A stretch of 60,192 bases of DNA from Chloroflexaceae bacterium (GTDB lineage: Bacteria; Chloroflexota; Chloroflexia; Chloroflexales; Chloroflexaceae): positions 1-60,192 of the forward strand of contig JAAURD010000004.1 in assembly GCA_012034075.1 (NCBI GenBank), read 5' to 3'. A model generated the notes under the pieces. That model did not search any database and was not told the origin of the DNA. It was given only the letters and a program-made list of their open reading frames with translations. The translations under genes were made by a program, and so were the position numbers. Positions 14,547 through 23,968 of the stretch are shown here, one piece after another (the stretch's first letter is position 1; each line of letters opens with the position of its first letter).

Positions 14547-15863
14547 ATGACGATTTCTTATGTTGAGCAAAGAACATGGACCTGCCCATCGTGTGGGCAG
14601 AATCTGAGCGGTGATATCTGGTTGATTCTGGATGCCGAAGAACACCCGGAAGCAGTTACCCAGCTTCAGCAAGGGCATCTCAACGTCATCCAATGCATAC
14701 ACTGTCACTATCGCGGTGTATCTGATGTGCCACTGCTCTTTCACAGCCGACCCATGCGTGCGGTGATTTTTGCAGCAGTACCAGGCGTCCCTGAGCATCG
14801 TTGGCAAGAACAGGCCCGTGAGCTGCATGCGTTGCTCGTTGGCAGTATTGCGCTAGAAGACCGAAAGGCGTATCTCGGTGATGTGCAAATTGCGCAGGAC
14901 GTTGCTGGTATGGCCCATCTCTTGCAGAAGCTCGCACGACGCACCGCACGTACAACCGATCAGGAGGTTGCACCTGCCACGACGGATACGCCGCAGCCTG
15001 CAGCGCAACAGATAGCCTCGACCGCTGAGACGTTTGCCAGTGTCAACCCTGATATGCTCATGACGGCTATTGAACAGTTGATGACTGCTGATACCCCAGA
15101 GGCCTGCCATCAGATCATCCAGCAATATCCAGTGCTCTTGTCTCCAGAGACTGATACAGCGCTCACAGAGTTGATCGGTATCGCCGAAGCCCAGTATGAG
15201 CACGATGTTGCGGTGAGCCTGGAGCAGATGCGGACTGAGTTGCGCAACTATCGACAGGGCAATCGCTCAACGTCAAGCGCTCCCATGGGCGAGGTTGAAC
15301 CTATTCAACGTGAGCCCGTTGCGACCAGCAATCCAATCGTCCATTCGCCATCTGAGTTGGCAGCACCAGACGAACTGATGCTCCCTCCACTGGATGAAAC
15401 CATCTATCAGGCGCTGTTGCAGGTGCAGACATCGGAGGAATTGCGCCAGTTGATCGAGGCGTATCCCATCTTCAAAACCGAAGCGATAGATGCCGTATTA
15501 CGCCAGAAGATCGAAGAGGTGCTGATCGAAGGCTATGAGTATCTGGCCCAGGAGCTCGAACACCGGCGTGAACTGGTGTTGTTGCTCCGACAAGAAGCCG
15601 CAGGAATGGCATCTCAGGGGGATTCGGCCGAACTCCTACGGGCAATCCAGGCGCTTACGGCAAGCCCCGACGTCACTGCTACGTCAGAAGATGAACGGAT
15701 GGCCCAGGTGATCATGGATCATCCCATTTTGTTGAGCGATGCAGCCCAGCAAGCGTTATGGCAACTTGCCGCTGAGGCTCGCTCGCATCAGGATGAACAA
15801 CTGGCGGCCTATGCCATAGCTTGCCGAACCATGTTGCACCAGGTACGTGAAGAATGGGCATAA
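14547..15863 (+). CDS. CpXC domain protein with three helical repeats
   Basis: 438 residues. The N-terminal CpXC domain has two Cys pairs, C13-x2-C16 and C50-x2-C53, expected to bind zinc. After a low-complexity linker (about 138-165) come three related segments of about 54 residues (about 183-236, 295-348, 381-434), each with a core like [52 protein letters not shown]. The function is unknown. A second CpXC protein of the same length with identically placed cysteines is encoded at 39633-40948. It ends 45 bp before gcvT on the same strand. The ATG at 14547 has only a weak GAGATAG site; homology with the paralogue starts there. Confidence 0.75.
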   Translation: MTISYVEQRTWTCPSCGQNLSGDIWLILDAEEHPEAVTQLQQGHLNVIQCIHCHYRGVSDVPLLFHSRPMRAVIFAAVPGVPEHRWQEQARELHALLVGSIALEDRKAYLGDVQIAQDVAGMAHLLQKLARRTARTTDQEVAPATTDTPQPAAQQIASTAETFASVNPDMLMTAIEQLMTADTPEACHQIIQQYPVLLSPETDTALTELIGIAEAQYEHDVAVSLEQMRTELRNYRQGNRSTSSAPMGEVEPIQREPVATSNPIVHSPSELAAPDELMLPPLDETIYQALLQVQTSEELRQLIEAYPIFKTEAIDAVLRQKIEEVLIEGYEYLAQELEHRRELVLLLRQEAAGMASQGDSAELLRAIQALTASPDVTATSEDERMAQVIMDHPILLSDAAQQALWQLAAEARSHQDEQLAAYAIACRTMLHQVREEWA

Positions 15864-15908
15864 TGGAGCAACTGACTCGAACAGTCCAAAGGAAGGAGAG
15901 ACCGAATC

Positions 15909-17015
15909 ATGCAACGAACACCGCTGTATGAACAGCATAAAGCCCTTGGCGCACGCATGGTGCCTTTTGGTGGCTGGGAAATGCCTGTCCAATATACTGG
16001 TATTATCGAAGAGCATCACGCCGTCCGGCAACGTGCGGGTCTCTTTGATATTAGCCATATGGGGCGCTTTGTGGTGAGCGGGCCGGATGCTGAAGCGTTC
16101 TTGCAGGCGCTGACAACCGCCGATGTCGCTGCAATTGATGTGCAGCAATCGCAGTATGGGTTGCTCTGCTATCCCCATGGTGGCATTGTTGATGATATTT
16201 TTATCTATCGCTTACAGCCAGATCAATGGCTGGTTGTGGTGAATGCGGGAAACCGACAAAAGGATTGGGACTGGTTCCAGCAGCATCAGAGCGGCTTTAC
16301 CGTACAGATCGAGGATCGCTCCCAGGATTGGGCCATGCTGGCCTTGCAAGGACCGGCAGCTGAAGCGTTACTCGCCCCCGCCCACGAAACCGCTGATGTT
16401 GATCTGACTCGTCTGCCCTTTCATGCCATTACCACGTTCCGCCTGTGTGGTGCCGATGGCTTTATCAGCCGCACCGGGTATACTGGTGAAGATGGGTTTG
16501 AACTCTTCCTGCCAACTGCCGCAGTCGCTGACTGTTGGCAGTACTTGTTGCGTCTGGATGATGCCCAAACCGTGTTACCATGTGGTCTGGGTGCCCGCGA
16601 TAGCCTGCGGTTTGAGGCATGCCTGGCACTCTATGGTCACGAAATAGACGAAACGATCAACCCGTATGAGGCCCGTCTGGGTTGGGTGGTCAAGTTGCAC
16701 AAAGGTGATTTTATTGGACGGGATGCTCTGCTGCGCATCAAAGCCGAAAAACCCGCTCGTCACCTGGTCGGGTTCGAGATGGTTGGACGTGGTGTCCCCC
16801 GGAGCCAGTATCCCATTCAGCAACTGAGCGGTGAAACAGTAGGCCATGTCACAACTGGTATGCCCACGCCCACCCTGGGTCAACCCCTTGGTCTGGGTCT
16901 GGTACCACGTGTTCTGGCAACTGTCGGAAGCGAATTTGCTGTACTGATTCGTCAAAAACCAGTACGTGCGCGAGTGATCAAAACGCCTTTTTATCAACCA
17001 AGGTATAAAAAATAG
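15909..17015 (+). CDS. gcvT: aminomethyltransferase (glycine cleavage T protein)
   Basis: 368 residues, typical length. It transfers the methylene group of the H-protein aminomethyl arm to tetrahydrofolate, releasing ammonia. Visible: [20 protein letters not shown] at the N-terminus, [11 protein letters not shown], the LALQGPAA segment, [35 protein letters not shown] and [17 protein letters not shown] precedes the ATG by 11 bases. It heads gcvT-gcvH-gcvPA-(pentapeptide gene)-gcvPB. There is no room for a glycine riboswitch in the 45 bp upstream gap. Confidence 0.95.
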   Translation: MQRTPLYEQHKALGARMVPFGGWEMPVQYTGIIEEHHAVRQRAGLFDISHMGRFVVSGPDAEAFLQALTTADVAAIDVQQSQYGLLCYPHGGIVDDIFIYRLQPDQWLVVVNAGNRQKDWDWFQQHQSGFTVQIEDRSQDWAMLALQGPAAEALLAPAHETADVDLTRLPFHAITTFRLCGADGFISRTGYTGEDGFELFLPTAAVADCWQYLLRLDDAQTVLPCGLGARDSLRFEACLALYGHEIDETINPYEARLGWVVKLHKGDFIGRDALLRIKAEKPARHLVGFEMVGRGVPRSQYPIQQLSGETVGHVTTGMPTPTLGQPLGLGLVPRVLATVGSEFAVLIRQKPVRARVIKTPFYQPRYKK

Positions 17016-17029
17016 CCGAGAGGATTCCT

Positions 17030-17425
17030 ATGAGTTTCAATACACCAGCAGATTTGCGCTATGCAAAAACACACGAATGGGTACGTGCTGAGGGTGATGC
17101 CGTGGTAGTTGGTATTACGGACTATGCCCAGGATGCACTGGGCGATGTGGTCTACATCGATCTTCCTGCTGTGGGCGATAGCTTTGCAGCGGGCGAAGTG
17201 TTTGGGGTCATTGAGTCAGTGAAAGCATCATCTGATCTGTATGCGCCAGTTGGGGGCGAGGTGATAGCGGTCAATAGCGATCTGGAAGATGATCAATCGG
17301 TGGTCAATAACGACCCCTATGGCACCGGTTGGATGATTCGGCTGAAGCCATCGGGCGAAGAAGGCGAACTGCTCGACGCTGCGGCTTATGAGCAGGTTGT
17401 TGCCGAAGAACAAGAGAATCAGTAG
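17030..17425 (+). CDS. gcvH: glycine cleavage H protein
   Basis: 131 residues, the usual size. It carries the lipoyl arm that shuttles the aminomethyl group between P, T and L proteins. The lipoyl-lysine site is IESVKASSDL with Lys65; the hybrid-motif strand TDYAQDALGDVVYIDLP precedes it. GAGAGGA upstream of the ATG is a good ribosome binding site. It lies 14 bp after gcvT. Lipoyl synthesis genes and the L protein are not in this window. Confidence 0.95.
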   Translation: MSFNTPADLRYAKTHEWVRAEGDAVVVGITDYAQDALGDVVYIDLPAVGDSFAAGEVFGVIESVKASSDLYAPVGGEVIAVNSDLEDDQSVVNNDPYGTGWMIRLKPSGEEGELLDAAAYEQVVAEEQENQ

Positions 17426-17450
17426 GCCAAACGAGATGTACTGCTATTGC

Positions 17451-17481
17451 GTGACTCATGGTACACAGGGGCATGAGTCAC
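17451..17481. promoter_or_regulatory. intercistronic hairpin between gcvH and gcvPA
   Basis: GTGACTCATG and CATGAGTCAC form a perfect 10 bp stem with an 11-nt loop. No T tract follows, so a processing or stability element, or a modest attenuator, is more likely than a terminator. Confidence 0.5.
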
Positions 17482-17500
17482 TTCCTGGATAAACGCTTTT

Positions 17501-18841
17501 ATGTCACATTATATTTCTATTACCGATGCAGAGCGGGCCGACATGCTTGCTGCTATCGGGCTTGAGTCAGTCAGTGATCTTTTTGCCGATATTCCATCCC
17601 ATCTGCGCTTTCCACCGATGGACCTGCCCGAACCGTTATCTGAAGTCGATTTGCTCCGCGAACTCCACGCGTTGAGCCAGCAGAATGCCCACGGCCAGAG
17701 CCACCGGATCTTTCTGGGGGCAGGCGCCTATCATCATTTTGTGCCCAGTGCGGTTGATCACATTCTGCGCCGGAGCGAATTTTACACAGCATACACACCA
17801 TATCAACCAGAGATGAGCCAGGGGACACTCCAGGCCATTTTTGAATATCAGTCGCTTATGAGTGCATTGACTGGCATGGAGGTTGTCAATGCCTCGCATT
17901 ATGACGGCGGCACGGCGGTTGCGGAAGCCGCTATTATGGCGCTAAATCTATCACGCAAACGGCGCAAACTGGTGGTTGCTCGCAGTGTGCATCCACAATA
18001 TCGAACGGTGTTGCGGACCTATTTGCAGGGGTTGGATGTGCAGATTGTTGGCGATGAAGACCCCAATGTAACGCTGGATGACACGTTGGCGCAAGTCGAT
18101 AGCGATACCGCCGCCGTGGTGTTACAATCGCCCGATTTTCTGGGCCGTCTCTACGACATGCGGCCGATAGCCCAGCGCATTCACGCAGCTGGCGCCCTGC
18201 TCTCGCTGCATGTGGACCCGATAGCCCTGGGCTTGTTCCAGACGCCGGCCGAAGCCGACGCTGATATGGCCACCGCTGAAGGCCAGTCGCTGGGCATTGG
18301 TTTGAACTTTGGCGGTCCCTATCTGGGCATCTTTGCCAGTCGCAAAAAATATGTGCATAAGATTGCCGGTCGGCTCGTCGGCGCTACTCGTGATCTGGAT
18401 GGCAGACTGGCCTATGTGATGACTCTGCGTGCGCGTGAGCAGGATATTCGCCGGGATCGGGCCAGTAGCAATATCTGCACCAACCAGGCCCTGATGGCAT
18501 TGGCCGCCACGGTCTGGATGAGTTTGCTGGGCAAGCAAGGACTCAAGCAGATAGCTCGAATATGCTATCACCGGGCACACTATGCAGCCAATCAGATCAA
18601 GCAATTACGCGGGTACACTGTGCTTGATCAACGCCCCTTCTTCCGAGAATTTGTGGTACAGTGTCCACACCCAATTGCTGAAATCCAGTCGATGCTTCAC
18701 GATCACGGTATCGTTGGTGGGTATGATCTGTCTCTGGATGAACCACAACTGGGCCATGCCATGCTGCTGTGTGTTACCGAGATGAATACACGCGCGGATA
18801 TTGATGCATTGGTAACTGTACTGCGTGAAATACGTGATTGA
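17501..18841 (+). CDS. gcvPA: glycine dehydrogenase (decarboxylating) subunit 1
   Basis: 446 residues, normal for the N-terminal half of the split P protein. Visible: ISITDAERADMLAAIG, the IFLGAGAYHHFVPSAVDHIL motif, YTPYQPEMSQGTLQAIFEYQ and LTGMEVVNASHYDGGTA. With GcvPB it decarboxylates glycine and loads the residue on the H protein; the PLP lysine is on GcvPB. No good Shine-Dalgarno is seen before the ATG at 17501, but homology begins there. Its 3' end runs close to the pentapeptide gene. Confidence 0.95.
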   Translation: MSHYISITDAERADMLAAIGLESVSDLFADIPSHLRFPPMDLPEPLSEVDLLRELHALSQQNAHGQSHRIFLGAGAYHHFVPSAVDHILRRSEFYTAYTPYQPEMSQGTLQAIFEYQSLMSALTGMEVVNASHYDGGTAVAEAAIMALNLSRKRRKLVVARSVHPQYRTVLRTYLQGLDVQIVGDEDPNVTLDDTLAQVDSDTAAVVLQSPDFLGRLYDMRPIAQRIHAAGALLSLHVDPIALGLFQTPAEADADMATAEGQSLGIGLNFGGPYLGIFASRKKYVHKIAGRLVGATRDLDGRLAYVMTLRAREQDIRRDRASSNICTNQALMALAATVWMSLLGKQGLKQIARICYHRAHYAANQIKQLRGYTVLDQRPFFREFVVQCPHPIAEIQSMLHDHGIVGGYDLSLDEPQLGHAMLLCVTEMNTRADIDALVTVLREIRD

Positions 18842-18845
18842 ACGC

Positions 18846-19313
18846 ATGGAAAAACTGTCACGCGAACAAATTGAAGCAACCATTAAAGCAGTGGGTTCTC
18901 GCATCAACCTGAAAGAACGGGATTTGCAAGGGCTAGATCTTTCCTATCTAACGCTATCCGAGGCGAACTTGCATGGTGCGAACTTGCGTGGTGTCAATCT
19001 CTCTGGCACCAATCTGAGTGGAGTTGATCTCAGTGGCATTGATCTCTCTGGTGCAATTGCCCGTGGCACCAATTTAAGTCATGCGACTCTTGCACATGCC
19101 AATCTGTCTGATGTTGATTTTGGCGGTGAAAGCATGCTTGGCGGCGCGAACCTGTGCGAGGCAGATTTGAGCGGTGCCAATCTGTGTGGGGCCAATCTGA
19201 GTGGGGCGCGACTATTCAACGCCCGTTTTACCGGTGCGCAATATAACGAGCAAACACGCTGGCCGACAGGTCTGGTGCCTGCACTGATTGAAGCAGTCCC
19301 TGCAACCGACTGA
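18846..19313 (+). CDS. pentapeptide-repeat protein inside the gcv operon
   Basis: About 155 residues. After a short helical N-terminus (EKLSREQIEATIKAVGSRIN) it has roughly 20 consecutive A(N/D)LxG-type pentapeptides (EANLHGANLRGVNLSGTNLS and so on), predicting a right-handed quadrilateral beta-helix, and ends with YNEQTRWPTGL, a common cap. Some relatives mimic DNA and bind gyrase; most have no known role. The chosen ATG (MEKLSREQ) lies 4 bp after the gcvPA stop; an upstream in-frame ATG at 18825 would overlap gcvPA by 17 bp. Being packed between gcvPA and gcvPB, it must be cotranscribed, but I know of no link to glycine cleavage. Confidence 0.8.
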   Translation: MEKLSREQIEATIKAVGSRINLKERDLQGLDLSYLTLSEANLHGANLRGVNLSGTNLSGVDLSGIDLSGAIARGTNLSHATLAHANLSDVDFGGESMLGGANLCEADLSGANLCGANLSGARLFNARFTGAQYNEQTRWPTGLVPALIEAVPATD

Positions 19314-19365
19314 ACCCATGGCTGATAGAGCCGATGATGAGCCATATCTGGAAAGTTACGTCTGT

Positions 19366-20858
19366 ATGAATACCTATGAACCACCTTTATTTGAACTCTC
19401 TGGGGCCGGAAAAGTTGGCGCCAATGTGCCACAACTGGATGTTCCGGAATCACCTCTGCCAACCGACTTGCTGCGCCAGGATGATCTTGCGGGTATGCCC
19501 GAACTCAGTGAGCCAGAGGTTATCCGTCATTTTACCCGTATCAGTCAACGCAATTTTTGTATTGATACCGGCATGTATCCGCTTGGCTCTTGCACCATGA
19601 AATATAACCCCAAAGTGCATGAGGAAGCCGCCCGTCTCCCTGGTTTTGCCGGAGTCCATCCACTCCAAAGCGCTGATTTAGCCCAGGGTGTGCTCCGCCT
19701 GATGGCTGAATTGCAGGCCGACCTGGCAGAGATCAGTGGATTTGATCAGGTCTCGCTGCAACCGGCTGCTGGCGCCCAGGGCGAGTTAACCGGTATTCTG
19801 GTCTTTCGCGCTATCACCTGGACCGGGGCGATACCGAACGGGTCGAAGTCATTGTGCCCGACGCAGCCCATGGGACCAACCCGGCAACCGCCGCGATGGC
19901 TGGCTTCAAGGTCGTTGAAGTGAGCAGCGATGACCGTGGCAATGTCGATCTGGAAGACCTGAAACGCAAACTCTCCCCACGCACCGTGGGGATGATGCTG
20001 ACCAACCCTAACACGCTGGGGTTGTTTGAAGAGCACATCCAACACGTCGCCGAACTCGTTCATGCCGCCGGAGGACTACTCTATGGTGATGGAGCCAACT
20101 TCAACGCGATTCTCGGTATCGTCAAGCCCCGTGACCTGGGGTTCGATTTTATGCACTACAATCTTCATAAGACCTTTACCACGCCCCATGGTGGTGGAGG
20201 CCCAGGAAGTGGTGCCGTGGGCTGTACTGCTGAACTGGCGCCATTCTTACCGGGGCCACTGGTGGCATCGAGCGATGACTCGGCAACCTATACCCTCGTC
20301 CACCCGGCCAAGAGCATTGGCCGCATGAAAACGTTCCATGGCAATGTTGGCATGCTGGTTCGAGCATGGGCCTACATTCGCACACTGGGCGCCGCTGGTC
20401 TGCGTCAGGTGGCCGAAACCGCCGTGCTCAATGCAAATTATGTGCGTGTCCATCTGGATGACCTGTACCAACCAGCAGTTGATCGCATCTGTATGCATGA
20501 AGTCGTCTTAAAAGGTCAGCTTGCCAACACAAATGGCATTCGCACGCTCGATATTGCCAAGCGCCTGATAGACTATGGCATTCACCCGCCCACCATCTAT
20601 TTTCCGCTCATCGTTCCCGAAGCCTTGATGATCGAGCCAACTGAAACCGAGACACGGCGCAATATGGACAACTTTATCTGGGTCATGCGTGCTATTGCCC
20701 GTGAAGCCGTTGAACAGCCAGAACTGCTGCACGCTGCGCCTACTATCACGCCGGTGCGCCGGCTCGACGAAGTACGCGCAGCCCGTCAACCCGTGCTCAC
20801 CTATGACCCTCATGATGAACTCTTTCAGGATCCCTGGAATGTAAAGGATCTATCATGA
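19366..20858 (+). CDS. gcvPB: glycine dehydrogenase (decarboxylating) subunit 2 (one frameshift)
   Basis: The PLP-binding half of the split P protein, about 497 residues once repaired. N-terminal part: TYEPPLFELSGAGKVGANVP, MYPLGSCTMKYNPK, LQPAAGAQGELTGILVFRA. C-terminal part: VIVPDAAHGTNPATAAMAGF, and the PLP lysine in YNLHKTFTTPHGGGGPGSG. The frame is lost near 19811: CGCGCTATCACCTGG needs one more base to read RAYHLDRGDTERVEV, after which the sequence continues perfectly. Start at 19366 matches homologues (which begin just before FE-S-GR/K); ATGs at 19318 and 19288 are upstream alternatives. The stop overlaps the next start (ATGA). Confidence 0.9.
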
Positions 20859-21403
20859 AACACATGTGTCAACTGATAGCACTCATGCTGATGTTCCTAC
20901 TGGTTGCCTGTGGTACTGCTTCTGGTACCGTAACTGTCAACGACCCCTGGGTACGTGCAACCGCCGGTCAACCCGGGGCCGCCAACCAGACAGCCGCACC
21001 GATGCATGATCGTATGGAAGATACAGGGCACTCCTTGCATGGCGATCATGGCATGTCTTCAGATCAAGCCGATGGATCGGGTCTGACGATCAGCGCGGCC
21101 TATATGACCCTGGTGAACGAGAGCAATCGGGCCGATGCCTTGCTAGCAGCAACCACCGATGTCGCCGAAACCGTGGAGTTGCATCAGACCGTGGTCGAAA
21201 ACGACATCATGCAGATGCGCCAGGTTGATTCGATTCCGCTGCCTGCTGGCAGTACAGTCGAACTGAAACCAGGTGATTACCATCTCATGCTGGTGAACCT
21301 GAAGCATGACCTGAAAGAGGGCGAAATGGTGACCATAACACTCACGCTGCAAGACGCTGGGACAATCACTGTAACCGCACCAGTGCAGCTATCACAGACA
21401 TAA
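20855..21403 (+). CDS. PCu(A)C-type copper chaperone lipoprotein
   Basis: 182 residues. Lipoprotein signal with lipobox LVAC (Cys19). The PCu(A)C motif H-x10-M-x21-H-x-M is intact: H110, M121, H143, M145. A His/Met-rich insert at about 49-72 (PMHDRMEDTGHSLHGDHGM) adds potential copper ligands. Such proteins pass Cu(I) to cytochrome oxidase CuA or other copper sites at the membrane surface. Coupled by ATGA overlap to gcvPB, an unexpected partner; possibly just read-through housekeeping. No oxidase or Sco gene is nearby. Confidence 0.9.
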   Translation: MKHMCQLIALMLMFLLVACGTASGTVTVNDPWVRATAGQPGAANQTAAPMHDRMEDTGHSLHGDHGMSSDQADGSGLTISAAYMTLVNESNRADALLAATTDVAETVELHQTVVENDIMQMRQVDSIPLPAGSTVELKPGDYHLMLVNLKHDLKEGEMVTITLTLQDAGTITVTAPVQLSQT

Positions 21404-21416
21404 GAGCATCTTTACC

Positions 21417-22535
21417 ATGCGTGTTGCGCTTATTCACGATTACCTCAACCAATATGGCGGCGCCGAACGGGTGCTTGAAGCACTTCATGCATTGTACCCC
21501 CACGCGCCGGTCTATACCTCGTTCTACGATCCCGAAGCCATGCCCGCTGCCTACCGCTCCTGGGATATTCGTTGCTCGTTTATGCAGCATCTGCCAGCGT
21601 GGAAGAAGTACTTTCGGCAGTACTTCCTGCTCTATCCTGGTGCGTTTGAATCATTTGACCTGAGCGGCTATGACCTGATTATCAGCAGCAGCAGTGCCTA
21701 TGCCAAGGGTATCATTGCTCCCCCACAGGCGCTCCATATTTGTTATTGCCATACTCCTATGCGCTTTGCCTGGCGCACCGGTGATTATGTTGAGCGTGAG
21801 TCTATTCGTGGGATGCAGGCAGCAGTGCTCCCATTGATGCTCACCTATTTGCGTATGTGGGATGCTCTGAGTGCTGCACGGGTTGATGCTTTTGTCTGCA
21901 ATTCCCACGAGGTTGCCGGGCGCATAACGCGTTACTACCAACGCCAGGCCACCGTGATCCCACCACCAGTCGATCTGCCGCCCTTTGAACCAGTGCCCGC
22001 CGAAGATTTTTATCTGGCCGGTGGGCGGCTTATTCCCTACAAACGGCTCGAACTGGCGGTCACTGCATTCAGCAAACTGGGCCTGCCACTCAAGGTATTT
22101 GGCGATGGGCGTGATCGTCCGGCCCTGGAACGGCTGGCCGCTCCCAACATTGAGTTTCTGGGCTGGATTGATGAGGCCCAGCGCAAGGACCTTTTTGCGC
22201 AGTGTCGGGCGTTTCTCTTCCCCGGCGCCGAAGATTTTGGTATTACCCCGCTGGAAGCCATGGCGGCCGGTCGTCCCGTCATTGCCTATGCTGCCGGGGG
22301 TGCGCTCGAAACCGTGATCGAAGGGGTAACCGGTCGCTTTTTTCACCAGCAGAGTGCTGCCGCGCTCGCCGCAGCAGTTGCCATCGCCCGTCATGACACC
22401 TACGACCCTGCTGTCATTCGGCAACACGCCGAACGTTTTGCCCAGCCCGTCTTTCTCCAGAAGATGCAAGCCTTTATTACAGACGCCTGGCAGCAGCATC
22501 GGCAACGCCAATCGCATCGTGTGGCAGCCTGCTAA
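21417..22535 (+). CDS. GT4 family glycosyltransferase
   Basis: 372 residues, GT-B fold. N-terminal domain starts MRVALIHDYLNQYGGAERVL with the glycine-rich acceptor loop; the linker and C-terminal domain have ICYCHTPMRFAWR, GRLIPYKRLELAVTAF (phosphate contacts) and FPGAEDFGITPLEAMAAGRP (the E-x7-E nucleotide-sugar motif). Close to mannosyl- and other hexosyltransferases of capsule clusters, but the specificity cannot be told. It starts 13 bp after the copper chaperone gene without a clear Shine-Dalgarno and is followed by exopolysaccharide export genes. Confidence 0.9.
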   Translation: MRVALIHDYLNQYGGAERVLEALHALYPHAPVYTSFYDPEAMPAAYRSWDIRCSFMQHLPAWKKYFRQYFLLYPGAFESFDLSGYDLIISSSSAYAKGIIAPPQALHICYCHTPMRFAWRTGDYVERESIRGMQAAVLPLMLTYLRMWDALSAARVDAFVCNSHEVAGRITRYYQRQATVIPPPVDLPPFEPVPAEDFYLAGGRLIPYKRLELAVTAFSKLGLPLKVFGDGRDRPALERLAAPNIEFLGWIDEAQRKDLFAQCRAFLFPGAEDFGITPLEAMAAGRPVIAYAAGGALETVIEGVTGRFFHQQSAAALAAAVAIARHDTYDPAVIRQHAERFAQPVFLQKMQAFITDAWQQHRQRQSHRVAAC

Positions 22536-22549
22536 CAGTGTGGTATAAT
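22521..22549 (+). promoter_or_regulatory. promoter GTGGCA-17-TATAAT (extended -10)
   Basis: GTGGCA at 22521-22526, 17 bp, TATAAT at 22544-22549 preceded by TGG. It overlaps the end of the glycosyltransferase gene and would drive the Wzz-kinase group. Confidence 0.55.
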
Positions 22550-22596
22550 CATGCGGTTTGTGGTAAGATAACAGCGTAAGGCTAAAATACCTAATC

Positions 22597-23295
22597 ATGC
22601 AATTACTACGCTACTTCGCCCTGGTTCGGCGTTACTGGATGCTCATTGTTGCGTTGCCACTGGTGGTTGCTCTGGCAAGCCTCGCACTCGAACGTTCCCA
22701 ACCACAGCGGTATCTGGCAAGCACCCGTATTATGATGACCCAGGAGCCTCATTCCATTATTGACACGCAGCCCTTTCCCGATGTCAACTTGAACAACTCG
22801 TGGCAAAGCTCCCAGTTTCTGCTTGATGATATGCCGCAGCTCATCAACAGTGCGGTTGTTGCCGAAGATGTGAGCCGACGCTTGCGCAGCCAGGATATTG
22901 AGATTGATCCAGGTCTCATTCAAGGCAGCCTGCGGGCCGAAACCTTTCACCGTGCAGTTACGATCTTCGCCGAAACCGATGATCCAGGCACAGCCCATGA
23001 CATATTGATTGGTGTCGTTGAAAGCCTGCGGGCAAATGGCTTGCGTTACTGGGATCGTGATATCACCGGTGCGCCGGGCATGCGGATTTCCGTGATCGAC
23101 CCTGCATCCCAGGGCGCACCTATCCGTAATACGCGCCAGTCTGTCATCAACGTTGCAGTTCGCACCATGCTGGCACTGATTGCCGCACTGGGCCTGGCCT
23201 TTCTGTTGCACTATCTGGATGATCGGCTCTGGCAACCGGGCCAGATCGAAGAGGCCACCGGTTTGCAAGTGCTCGGCGTTATTCCGAAAGAGTGA
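22597..23295 (+). CDS. Wzz/chain-length-determinant-type membrane protein
   Basis: 232 residues with spans at about 15-32 and 184-204 flanking a periplasmic-type domain, the polysaccharide co-polymerase layout. N-terminus LLRYFALVRRYWMLIVALPL is typical. The extracytoplasmic part is short, and the C-terminal cytoplasmic tail LQVLGVIPKE resembles the segment preceding the kinase domain in fused Wzc proteins. The first of two adjacent copies (6 bp gap). No Shine-Dalgarno is evident at 22597. Confidence 0.8.
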   Translation: MQLLRYFALVRRYWMLIVALPLVVALASLALERSQPQRYLASTRIMMTQEPHSIIDTQPFPDVNLNNSWQSSQFLLDDMPQLINSAVVAEDVSRRLRSQDIEIDPGLIQGSLRAETFHRAVTIFAETDDPGTAHDILIGVVESLRANGLRYWDRDITGAPGMRISVIDPASQGAPIRNTRQSVINVAVRTMLALIAALGLAFLLHYLDDRLWQPGQIEEATGLQVLGVIPKE

Positions 23296-23301
23296 AAACC
23301 G

Positions 23302-23955
23302 ATGCAACTTCGTGACTACATCACTGTGCTACGCAAACGCTGGTGGGTCATTGTGCTGACCACCATCGCTGCTGCTGTCGCCGCCTATGGCGCCAGCAAA
23401 CTGATGCCCCAGACCTTTCGGGCACAAACAGTCTATCTGGTCGTTGCCAACCGTGCCGATAATGGCCTCAATATCGTGTTGCGCAATACTATGAATAGCT
23501 ACCGTGAATTGTTGTTGCAACCCGATGCACTGGATGCTGTGAGCGAGCAATTACGGCTCGATGTGCCCGGCGAACGCTTGCTTGAAGATGTCTATATCCA
23601 GCCCCGACCGGATGAGCAAAAGATTCTGATCGAGGTCGATAACACCATGCTCGATCAAGCCCAATTGATTGCGGGGACCATTGGACAACGACTTGAGGCC
23701 GAAGTGACGCGGATCAACGCCAACCTGGAGGGCACCGACCGTATCAACGTGACGCGGATCCAGCAGCCACGCCTGATCGGCATCCAACCCAACACCCGCA
23801 TCAATGTACTTGCTGGGGCCATTCTGGGGCTGATTCTGGGTATTCTCATTGCTTTTATTCTGGAATTTCTGGACGATACGATCAAAAGTAGTGCCGATGT
23901 CGAACGCTTTGTTGGCCTGACTACCCTTGGTGCTATTCCTGTAACCGACAAATAA
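23302..23955 (+). CDS. Wzz/capsular polysaccharide co-polymerase
   Basis: 217 residues, same layout as its upstream neighbour: MQLRDYITVLRKRWWVIVLT, an extracytoplasmic domain with a proline-containing stretch before the second span (PRLIGIQPNTRINVLAGAIL) and a short cytoplasmic end (LEFLDDTIKSSADVERFVGL, TLGAIPV). With the separate kinase gene 13 bp on, this is the split arrangement typical of CapA/CapB pairs. It controls polymer length or export; no polymerase (wzy) or flippase (wzx) gene is in the window. Confidence 0.85.
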   Translation: MQLRDYITVLRKRWWVIVLTTIAAAVAAYGASKLMPQTFRAQTVYLVVANRADNGLNIVLRNTMNSYRELLLQPDALDAVSEQLRLDVPGERLLEDVYIQPRPDEQKILIEVDNTMLDQAQLIAGTIGQRLEAEVTRINANLEGTDRINVTRIQQPRLIGIQPNTRINVLAGAILGLILGILIAFILEFLDDTIKSSADVERFVGLTTLGAIPVTDK

Positions 23956-23968
23956 GCCTTATGGAACG

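Noticed and set aside
15864-15908. Glycine riboswitch before gcvT
   Set aside because: Only 45 bp separate gcvT from the upstream CpXC gene, too short for the aptamer, and no tandem aptamer-like sequence is seen.
21651-22598. 315-codon open frame antisense to the GT4 gene
   Set aside because: Shadow of the glycosyltransferase reading frame; no ribosome binding site and no recognisable motifs.
22606-23307. 233-codon open frame antisense to the first Wzz gene
   Set aside because: Shadow frame; the sense strand encodes a clear co-polymerase.
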